From the NCBI RefSeq assembly GCF_029433105.1, contig NZ_JARNTW010000002.1:163649-227648 (forward strand): a stretch of 64,000 nt of DNA, written 5' to 3'. The notes below the pieces were generated by a model that was given only the letters and a program-made list of their open reading frames with translations, was not told the origin of the DNA and made no database searches. Below, one piece after another: positions 57,444-64,000 of this stretch (the first letter of the stretch is position 1; every line of letters begins with the position of its first letter). Made by a program: the position numbers and the translations under genes. Source of the stretch: Runella sp. MFBS21. GTDB taxonomy: Bacteria; Bacteroidota; Bacteroidia; Cytophagales; Spirosomataceae.

Positions 57444-59644
57444 ATACCCCTACTCAAGCAGGTTGGCCTCCTACCAAAACCTTTCATTTTGCGGGCGAAA
57501 ACCTTCGCTATTTTCGATTAGATTCTTTTGCCGGCCCTACCGAGTTGATTGGTTGGGATAAAGAAGAAATACACATAGAAATCTTCGTGACGATTCGGCG
57601 TTGGAGTACACTTTTTTTTGTAGAAGAGCCTCTCGCCGATTGGGAATGGGACGAAGAAACAGTGTCGATTTCGCAGGCCGACAATACCCTCCATATTCGT
57701 TCTCGGCCCAATTATAGAAGTTTGACAAACTGGGTCAATTTTCCGAAAGTATCTTTTCGGGTTTATTTACCAGCTAGTCTCTCTACGCAGGTTTATAATT
57801 CATTTGGCGGTAATATTTCCCTCAAATCCCTGAAAGGGCGTCATCAGTTCAATACAATGGGCGGGCATATTAAGCTAGAAAAGGTAGAAGGAGAACTAAA
57901 AGGCCGTACCACTGGCGGCAACATACATCTCCTTTCTTGTGACGCTAAAGCAGATGTTTCGACTTTTGGCGGAAACATTAAGATTGAGCAGTGCAAAGGC
58001 GAAATCAAAGTAAGTACCAAAGGGGGAAATATCCATATTCGGCAGTGTGATGCCAAAATATATACAGATACTTGGGGTGGAAACATCAAAGCTTCCCACT
58101 GCAAGGGCGATTTGAAATGCTATACTTCAGGAGGTAATATCGCTTTTGAAGAAATTCAAGGCAATATAGGTGCTTCCACTAAAGGGGGAAATATGAGAGT
58201 GAGTATCAAAGCCATTGATGAGTATTTATGGCTTGAAGCCAATAGCGGAAATATCAATATCGACTTGCCCTTGCAGCAGGGGCTACAGCTGAATGTGAAA
58301 GGGTCACGCGTAAAAATGCCCTTGCTGCCCCATTTTAATGGTGTCAGAAAAAACCGCTATATCAATGGGCAACTCAATGGGGGAGGAGCCAACGTAACCC
58401 TCAAAACGCGGGGGGGAGTGATTGCTATTAAGCCTTATGAGGCGGAGGCATCTACCATACCCACCCAGACGGAAGCGACCTACACCGAAAACGAAGTACG
58501 AGAAGAAGACGCGCCAATCCCTTTCGAAAATCGATTTTGGACGACGGTTTTGCCCTTTATGTATTCGTTTTTTGTAATGGCTCTTTTTGTGTACGGTTTT
58601 AGTAGTGTGTTTTATTTTTCGTTGGAATTGATGAAAACAGATTCTCCCGAAAACGCCCAAAATACAGCCTTGTTTTTACTCAACATTACCTCGTCGGTCG
58701 GGTGCTTTGTGGCGGTGAATGTATTCATCAAAAAAGTAGAACGAAAATACCATTCCGATTGGAAAAAGTATTTGGTTCTTATCATCATGACGGTGGGTTT
58801 TGTGCGGTTGGCACATTTTTTACAATGGATTATTTATTTATACCTTCCTGACAATGAATTGTTTTGGGTGCATTATTGGCATATGCTTGATTACAATGTC
58901 TGGAATACTTACTCTGACCGCAGTTCGCTGTTTTTTGCTTCGATTCCCTTGTTTGCGGTATCTCTTTATTTTTATTTTTGGCAAAAATCTCGACATTTTA
59001 CCCGTAAAATCTCCGAGCAAGAGTACCAATTACTAAACCTCGAAAAGCTCAAAACCAAAGCCCAACTCAATGCCTTGGAAGCGCGTATCAACCCACATTT
59101 TTTATACAATTCCCTCAATAGCATCGCAGGCTTGGTACACCAGGATCCCGATAAGGCTGAAGAAATGACCGTTCAGCTTTCAAAATTATTTCGGCATACA
59201 ACAGGGCGCAACGAAGGACATTATCATTTGATAGCCGAAGAATTGGAGGTAGTGCGTTCTTATTTGGCGATTGAACAAATGCGGTTTGGCAATCGGCTCT
59301 CTTTTTCTATCAAAGTAGCGCCTGAGTTGTTGGATTTTAAAATTCCGCGTTTTTTGTTGCAACCAATCGTCGAAAATGCCATCAAACATGGCATTTCGAA
59401 TTTGCTAGAAAATGGTGAAATAGAAATCATCATTGAAGCCCAAACCGACACGATTCAGTTTAGAATTCATGACAATGGCCCTGCTTTCAAAGAAGATATC
59501 AGTGGAGGCTATGGTTTGCGGAGTATTCGTGATAAATTAAACCTAATTTATGGCGAGAAAGCCTCTCTCCAAGTGCAAAACAATGCCTACAAAATGGTAA
59601 TTATTAGTATCCCAAAAGAACACGAGTGGGTGGAGTTGAAGTAA
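57440..59644 (+). CDS. DUF4097-like beta-helix / LytS-type sensor histidine kinase fusion
   Basis: A 734-residue membrane kinase with an unusual N-terminal domain. Residues 123-248 are seven perfect 18-residue repeats beginning GG(N/H)I (a DUF4097-like parallel beta-helix), followed by an eighth partial repeat. No signal peptide precedes them and four membrane segments follow (about 375-520), so the repeat domain should face the cytosol. The kinase part has LEARINPHFLYNSLNSIAGL with H553, an ATPase domain with FLLQPIVENAIKHGIS and GGYGLRSIRDKLNLIYG. It pairs with the LytTR regulator 30 bases downstream. The signal is unknown; the repeats may bind a partner protein. Confidence 0.9.
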   Translation: MNTPTQAGWPPTKTFHFAGENLRYFRLDSFAGPTELIGWDKEEIHIEIFVTIRRWSTLFFVEEPLADWEWDEETVSISQADNTLHIRSRPNYRSLTNWVNFPKVSFRVYLPASLSTQVYNSFGGNISLKSLKGRHQFNTMGGHIKLEKVEGELKGRTTGGNIHLLSCDAKADVSTFGGNIKIEQCKGEIKVSTKGGNIHIRQCDAKIYTDTWGGNIKASHCKGDLKCYTSGGNIAFEEIQGNIGASTKGGNMRVSIKAIDEYLWLEANSGNINIDLPLQQGLQLNVKGSRVKMPLLPHFNGVRKNRYINGQLNGGGANVTLKTRGGVIAIKPYEAEASTIPTQTEATYTENEVREEDAPIPFENRFWTTVLPFMYSFFVMALFVYGFSSVFYFSLELMKTDSPENAQNTALFLLNITSSVGCFVAVNVFIKKVERKYHSDWKKYLVLIIMTVGFVRLAHFLQWIIYLYLPDNELFWVHYWHMLDYNVWNTYSDRSSLFFASIPLFAVSLYFYFWQKSRHFTRKISEQEYQLLNLEKLKTKAQLNALEARINPHFLYNSLNSIAGLVHQDPDKAEEMTVQLSKLFRHTTGRNEGHYHLIAEELEVVRSYLAIEQMRFGNRLSFSIKVAPELLDFKIPRFLLQPIVENAIKHGISNLLENGEIEIIIEAQTDTIQFRIHDNGPAFKEDISGGYGLRSIRDKLNLIYGEKASLQVQNNAYKMVIISIPKEHEWVELK

Positions 59645-59674
59645 TAATTTGATTAAATTTTTGATTTTTTTATT

Positions 59675-60433
59675 ATGTATAAAACATTATTGATTGACGA
59701 CGAACAAATTGCTTTGGGGCGTTTGAAGCGATTGTTAGCTTCTTTTGAAGAGGTGATAGAGATTGTGGGCGAAGCACTCAATGGCCCTGAAGGCATTCAA
59801 AAAATAGAGACTTTACAGCCCGACCTGATTTTTCTGGATATCGAAATGCCCCTCATGACGGGTTTTGAAATGTTATCAAAACTGACCTATATGCCTTTGG
59901 TGGTGTTTGTGACGGCCTACGATCAATACGCCATCAAGGCATTTGAGGAAAAATCGATTGATTATTTGCTCAAACCCGTGGAAAAAGAGCGGCTTTTCAA
60001 AACCATCCATAAGCTCAAAATGCTCCAACCCACGCAAGAGCTATCGCTGACCAAAGAAAGACTACTAGAGTTGATTGGGCAAATTAGCCCCAAAAAAGAA
60101 ATGCATTCTATTTCGGTCAAAAGCGGTGATAAAATTCTCTTTGTTCCTCTGAGCGAGATTAGTTTTTTTCAAGCCGACGACAAATATGTATTGCTCAATA
60201 CCATCGATAGCAAGCAATACCTCATGAATCATACTATCAGTGGTTTGGAAGAAAAACTCCCTGTCGATTTTATCAGAATCAGTCGTTCGACAATAGTAAA
60301 TTCGTTAAGAATCAAAGAATTAGAGCGTTATTTTAGCGGTAAGTATTTGGTCGTAATGAACGATTCGAAAAACTCTAAACTAGAATCAGGCACCACCTAT
60401 CAGGAAAATGTAAAGCGATTAATGGAAATTTAA
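59675..60433 (+). CDS. LytTR-family response regulator
   Basis: A 252-residue regulator paired with the preceding kinase. Receiver domain with acidic residues D8, D9, phosphoacceptor D55 (LIFLDIEMPLMTGFEM) and Lys in YLLKPVEKER; a short linker; C-terminal LytTR DNA-binding domain (SISVKSGDKILFVPLSEISFFQADDKYVLLN, DFIRISRSTIVNSLRIKELERYFSGKYLVVMND). It lies behind the injection-system locus on the same strand, which makes a regulatory link plausible but unproven. Confidence 0.93.
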   Translation: MYKTLLIDDEQIALGRLKRLLASFEEVIEIVGEALNGPEGIQKIETLQPDLIFLDIEMPLMTGFEMLSKLTYMPLVVFVTAYDQYAIKAFEEKSIDYLLKPVEKERLFKTIHKLKMLQPTQELSLTKERLLELIGQISPKKEMHSISVKSGDKILFVPLSEISFFQADDKYVLLNTIDSKQYLMNHTISGLEEKLPVDFIRISRSTIVNSLRIKELERYFSGKYLVVMNDSKNSKLESGTTYQENVKRLMEI

Positions 60434-60472
60434 GCTATCCCTCTGCTTCTCTTTTCGTCAGAAAGTTTTGAA

Positions 60473-60647
60473 GGTAATCACTTGACCCAAAGTATGATTT
60501 GGGTCAAAAATGGTACTGCGTCTCCGACGCAAAACAAGAAAACGTATCATGCTTTTAGTGACATACTGTGGGTAATCACTTGACCCAAACTATGATTTGG
60601 GTCAAAAATGGCGCTGCGTCTCCGACGCAAAAAAAGAAAATATATCA
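60473..60647. repeat. Direct pair of a two-hairpin intergenic repeat
   Basis: Two near-identical copies of about 76 bases start at 60473 and 60571 (98 bases apart). Each contains a hairpin TTGACCCAAA/TTTGGGTCAA with a TATGA loop region and a second hairpin TGCGTCTCCGACGCA, then an AAGAAAA stretch. They lie between the regulator (plus) and the Hsp70 gene (minus), so they may also serve as a terminator, but the repeated double palindrome is REP-like. Confidence 0.82.
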
Positions 60648-60671
60648 GTGAAAATTTATTGATTCAATAAC

Positions 60672-61928
60672 TCAAAGATAACGTCTTTTGCTATCATAAG
60701 CCAATCCTACGCCAACGCTGTCGAGTTTGTTTTCGTCGGAAACAGCCGCATTGGGAAACAATTCTCTAAACTTCGCTTGTACGGCCGGAATCTCAGTAGA
60801 GCCACCCGTGAGAATGATAAGATCAATAGCATCGGGGGTGATTCCGGCTTCTTTCACGCACTCACTTGCTGAAGTGGCCATTTTTACAATTTCTTGCTCA
60901 ATCGCTTCTTCAAACATCGTTTTGGTAGTGCTAATCACAAAGTCTTGCTCAATAAAATCCAAAGGCGCAACGTATGACGGTGCATCAGTCAAGGCGATTT
61001 TGGCATCTTCTACGGCACCTAGTAGTATGTGCCCACTTTCTTGCTCGATGACATTGAGGAGTTTAGAAAGGCGCGGTTTGTCGTGCGATTGCCCCAAATA
61101 CTGCCGAATTTGCATGAGATTTTTGGGCGTGTAAAGGGTGTTGATTTTGCTCCATTCTGACAAATCAAAATAGTATTTGAGCGGAATAGGCAGGTTTTTG
61201 TCACCGTAAGTGGTGCGGTAGCCTAGTTCGGGCATAAAAGCATGAAGGCTCAAATCCTTATCAAAGTCATTGCCACCGATGCGTACACCGGTGTTGGCCA
61301 AAATATCACTTGTGCGGTCGGACTTGGCGAGGTATTTTTGAGAAAGTCTAATGACCGTAAAATCGGAAGTACCCCCGCCAATATCCGCCACGATAGCTAG
61401 TTTTTCACCGCTTACGTTTACTTCGTGGGCAAAAGCGGCGGCAATCGGCTCAAATTGAAAATTAATGTTTTTGAAGCCCACATTTTGGGCAATCGTTCGT
61501 AGTTCTTCTTGGGCGTTTTTGTTACCTACAGGGTCGTTGTCAATAAAAAAAACGGGTCGCCCCATGATGACGCTATCGATTTCCTGCTGGGCGGTGAGTT
61601 CGGCTTTGTGTTTGAGATATTTGACAAACTGCCCAATAATTTTGTTAAAATTCATCGGACTTCCGTTGACCAGCGTGCCTTGTTTCATGGCCGAAGTCCC
61701 CAAAACGCGTTTCAAACTGCGCATAAAACGCCCTTTGTGACGCTCCAAAAAGAGGTTGACAGCCTCGCGGCCATAGTGAGGAGTGTTGTCGATGCGTTCA
61801 AAAAAAATAGCACTTGGAATGGTGGTGTGATGGTTTTCGACAGGAACCAAAGTGAGGGTTTCATCTCGATAAAAGGCAATAGTAGAGTTCGACGTGCCGA
61901 AATCTACGCCGCAAGCGATAGCTGACAT
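60672..61928 (-). CDS. YegD-like Hsp70-family protein
   Basis: A 418-residue cytosolic Hsp70 relative with the ATPase domain only. Phosphate-1 motif GVDFGTSNS at the start, AIVADIGGGTSDFTVIRLS (phosphate 2), and DLIILTGGSTEIPAVQ near the end. There is no substrate-binding lid, as in E. coli YegD. Length fits that group. Role poorly defined. Start MSAIACGVDFG chosen at 61928. It is followed downstream by the repeat pair and shares its strand with the L,D-transpeptidase. Confidence 0.9.
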   Translation of the reverse strand: MSAIACGVDFGTSNSTIAFYRDETLTLVPVENHHTTIPSAIFFERIDNTPHYGREAVNLFLERHKGRFMRSLKRVLGTSAMKQGTLVNGSPMNFNKIIGQFVKYLKHKAELTAQQEIDSVIMGRPVFFIDNDPVGNKNAQEELRTIAQNVGFKNINFQFEPIAAAFAHEVNVSGEKLAIVADIGGGTSDFTVIRLSQKYLAKSDRTSDILANTGVRIGGNDFDKDLSLHAFMPELGYRTTYGDKNLPIPLKYYFDLSEWSKINTLYTPKNLMQIRQYLGQSHDKPRLSKLLNVIEQESGHILLGAVEDAKIALTDAPSYVAPLDFIEQDFVISTTKTMFEEAIEQEIVKMATSASECVKEAGITPDAIDLIILTGGSTEIPAVQAKFRELFPNAAVSDENKLDSVGVGLAYDSKRRYL

Positions 61929-61991
61929 GTATAATAAATAGTGGTTGAATAAAACAAATAGCCTCAGAAGTGGTGTTTTGGGCTCCTCGTA

Positions 61992-63674
61992 TCAAGACTT
62001 AGAGGCGATGCGTTCGCCAAAAATCTCTTGTTCGAGGGCTTTGTCCAAACCGTACAAATCATTACGAAAATTGAGCTGACCTGTCTGGTCTACCCATGCC
62101 GTAAAATATACGATATACACAGGAAGGGCGGGACGTACCGTAATCCATTTTTCCTTCTGAGTTTTCCAAACACTCTCAAGCTTTTCTTCGTTCCATGCAG
62201 GGTCATTTTTTAAAACGTGCAAAGCCAATTTTTCGGGCGTAGATACACGAATGCAGCCGTGGCTAAACGCGCGCGTCGATTCCCCAAAAAGGCTTTTGGA
62301 AGGGGTATCGTGAAGATAAATGCTATAACTATTGGGAAACAAAAACTTGACTTTTCCTAATGAATTGCCCGGACCGGGTTTTTGTCGAATCGTAAAAGGA
62401 ACATTTTTGGTATAAGAGCTCCATTTGACAGAGTAGGGGTCAACTACCTTGTTGCCAGATACTACTTCCATGTTGTTGCGGGCTAGGTAGCCAGGATTTC
62501 GTTTGAGTTTGGGCAAAATTTCGTTGTTGATGATGTTGTTGGTCACGACCCAATAAGGATTGAGTACTACATATGACAAATTGCCTCGAAAAATACTCGT
62601 TTTGGTAGCTTCTTTACCCACCACTACGTTTGACATCCAAGTTTGTTTGCCATTTTCAAACACATGAAGTTTGAACTCGGGAATGTTGATCAGCAGCATA
62701 TTAGGCTCCATTTCGGCAGGAACCCACCGCAAGCGCTCCATGTTGAGCATGATTTGTCGGATACGAAAGCTGATAGGTCGATTGAGTTCTCGAGCGGTAT
62801 TTGCGTCGATTTTGCCGTTTTCAACCAGTCCCAATCGATGTTGGAAGCGTTTGAGTCCTACCGCGAGCGAGTCGGTAAAAAGGGCGCTACTATCGGCTTC
62901 GTTCATGTCGCCCCACATCAGGAGCGTCTGTTTGAGAGCAATCAAAGACGAATCTTCATCGTTGGCTTGCAGTGATTTTTTGGGGAAGTTGAAGGTAGGC
63001 CATCCGCCTTTTTTCTCCAAACTTCGGTAATACTGTAGTTTATTTTTGAGCAATACATAATACCGATTGACCGGCTCGCGCATGGGGTTTCCTTTGGCCG
63101 AAACCAATGTGTCTAACAGCGCCTGATAGTCTTTTTTCTTGCGTGGAATAAACCATTCTAAGTCAAGTGGGTCTTTGACACTTCCCGTAAATGCTTTGTC
63201 AGTATATTTAAAGAAGGCTGTTGTCAGTAGCAACTCCAAGGTTTGAGCATCTTGGTGGCGTTTCAAAAACTGACTCCCTTTGGTATGTGCTTCCAATAAC
63301 AAAGTATCTATCTGGTGGCTATAAAGACTACTATCCGCAAAATCGCTGATGAAGGCTTCGCGCTGCTGATTGAAGTTGAGAGCGGCATTAGTCAGCGTAT
63401 TTTCACTAAACCACGCATATTGATAGTTTCTTCTTCGATAAAATTCACTGACGTCTTTTTGGATGCTGTCAGCTACTAAATGGAGGCGGTAAAAATCGAT
63501 AAGGATAGTACTGTCTAGAACGAGGTTGGTGTAGTTTTGGGTAGAATAAACACTAGAATCTGGCGCAAAAGCTGCTTGTTGGGGCTTTTTTTGTTGGAAT
63601 TGATAATACACTACGGCGGCGATAATCGCCACAATACCCACGCCTAAGGCTAAATAAGGCCAATTTTTTTTCAT
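61992..63674 (-). CDS. L,D-transpeptidase (YcbB/LdtD-like, YkuD domain)
   Basis: A 560-residue periplasmic peptidoglycan enzyme that forms or edits 3-3 crosslinks or attaches proteins. Inner-membrane anchor YLALGVGIVAIIAAVVYYQF near the N-terminus; a scaffold/peptidoglycan-binding region (SLAVGLKRFQHRLGLVENGKIDANTARELN); catalytic YkuD domain with NPYWVVTNNIINNEILPKL, YSIYLHDTPSKSLFGES and FSHGCIRVSTPEKLA, where Cys474 is the nucleophile. Length and layout fit the large YcbB class. A repeat array lies upstream of its promoter. Confidence 0.92.
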   Translation of the reverse strand: MKKNWPYLALGVGIVAIIAAVVYYQFQQKKPQQAAFAPDSSVYSTQNYTNLVLDSTILIDFYRLHLVADSIQKDVSEFYRRRNYQYAWFSENTLTNAALNFNQQREAFISDFADSSLYSHQIDTLLLEAHTKGSQFLKRHQDAQTLELLLTTAFFKYTDKAFTGSVKDPLDLEWFIPRKKKDYQALLDTLVSAKGNPMREPVNRYYVLLKNKLQYYRSLEKKGGWPTFNFPKKSLQANDEDSSLIALKQTLLMWGDMNEADSSALFTDSLAVGLKRFQHRLGLVENGKIDANTARELNRPISFRIRQIMLNMERLRWVPAEMEPNMLLINIPEFKLHVFENGKQTWMSNVVVGKEATKTSIFRGNLSYVVLNPYWVVTNNIINNEILPKLKRNPGYLARNNMEVVSGNKVVDPYSVKWSSYTKNVPFTIRQKPGPGNSLGKVKFLFPNSYSIYLHDTPSKSLFGESTRAFSHGCIRVSTPEKLALHVLKNDPAWNEEKLESVWKTQKEKWITVRPALPVYIVYFTAWVDQTGQLNFRNDLYGLDKALEQEIFGERIASKS

Positions 63675-64000
63675 GTTATTAGATTAAGAGGAAATACACA
63701 ATCACAAATCTAATCATTTTGCGGTTAACCCTGCCAACGTTCGTACCCTGCCAACATTCTAAACGTTTGGCAGGGTTGGGTTGTGCCATTTCCAACGTTG
63801 GCAGGGTTGGTTTGGTTTATGTTGCCGTTGCTACTACTCATAACCCTGCCAACGTTCCAAACGTTTGGCAGAGTTGGTTTGGTTTATGTTGCCGTTGTTA
63901 CTACTCCTAACCCTGCCAACGTTCTAAACGTTTGGCAGGGTTGGGTTGTGCCATTTCCAACGTTGGCAGGGTTGGTTTGGTTTATGTTGCCGTTGTTACT
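63675..64000. other. Intergenic region with palindromic repeat array, to the window edge
   Basis: No gene in the last 326 bases. The first 50 bases should contain the L,D-transpeptidase promoter; from 63727 onward the sequence is the repeat array listed separately. A small open frame over it is repeat-derived and not a gene. Confidence 0.6.
63727..64000. repeat. Palindromic AACCCTGCCAACGTT repeat array (continues beyond window)
   Basis: Hairpins of the form AACCCTGCCAAACGTT / TTGGCAGGGTT occur at about 63727, 63842 and 63909, alternating with a second block (GTTGTGCCATTTCCAACGTT, then TTTGGTTTATGTTGCCGTTG) at about 63776 and 63943, with a shortened copy between. Copies of the second block lie 165 bases apart. 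The array reaches the right edge, so its full size is unknown. It is a REP-like intergenic element, not CRISPR. Confidence 0.85.

Noticed and set aside
63727..64000. CRISPR or small gene at the right edge
   Set aside because: Units alternate between two types and the blocks between hairpins are themselves repeated; the open frame there is made of repeat sequence.

Overview
The window is a stretch of chromosome from a member of the Bacteroidota, most likely a Cytophagales bacterium (Runella/Flectobacillus/Spirosoma-like). The evidence is a moderately AT-rich sequence, TonB-dependent receptors with carboxypeptidase-regulatory N-terminal domains, a DUF4249 lipoprotein next to its receptor, a type IX secretion C-terminal domain, LytS/LytTR two-component pairs, TAnnTTTG-like promoter elements and weak Shine-Dalgarno sequences. 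The genus is inference. I saw no rRNA, tRNA or CRISPR array.

Region by region. 0-4.2 kb: an edge-truncated lipoprotein, then sufC and sufD (Fe-S cluster assembly) split by a RelE/YoeB-type toxin-antitoxin pair whose toxin is broken by a 16-bp insertion, then a D-2-hydroxyacid dehydrogenase. 4.2-9.3 kb (minus): three tandem copies of a small Cys-rich secreted protein, one with a one-base homopolymer frameshift, behind a TonB receptor and a DUF4249 lipoprotein. 9.3-11.6 kb: a lipoprotein gene cut in two by an intact ISAs1-family insertion sequence. 11.7-22.8 kb: a Crp-family regulator, a GH65 phosphorylase, a GT2 glycosyltransferase, a T9SS-exported protein, an esterase, a 2-oxoglutarate dioxygenase and a Trp-rich DUF6600-like protein. 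22.8-28.7 kb: a LytS/LytTR pair, a DUF2279 protein and an outer-membrane receptor. 29-34.1 kb: a GlcD-type flavoprotein, then a redox/flavinylation cluster (Rieske lipoprotein, thioredoxin, ApbE, DUF4266, DUF3570).

34.4-56.8 kb is the centrepiece: a one-strand extracellular contractile injection system (eCIS; Afp/PVC/MAC-like phage-tail-derived particle). Gene order: unknown, DUF4255 terminator (Afp16-like), unknown, one sheath, two tubes, DUF5908, LysM baseplate protein, VgrG-like spike, gp25, gp6/J-like, gp7-like, an unknown protein with a carboxypeptidase-regulatory-like domain, tape measure, a 1431-residue DUF4157 protein that looks like the cargo toxin (nuclease-like motif plus C-terminal helix-hairpin-helix), and the AAA+ ATPase. 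No terminase, capsid or integrase and no TssJLM are present, so this is neither a prophage nor a T6SS.

56.9-60.4 kb, directly behind the ATPase on the same strand: a small membrane protein, a sensor kinase with an unusual N-terminal DUF4097-like repeat domain (seven 18-residue GGNI repeats) and a LytTR regulator, a plausible but unproven control module for the injection system. 60.5-64 kb: an intergenic repeat pair, a YegD-like Hsp70, an L,D-transpeptidase and a palindromic repeat array running off the right edge. At least four different intergenic palindromic repeat families occur, at 28.7, 32.4, 60.5 and 63.7 kb.
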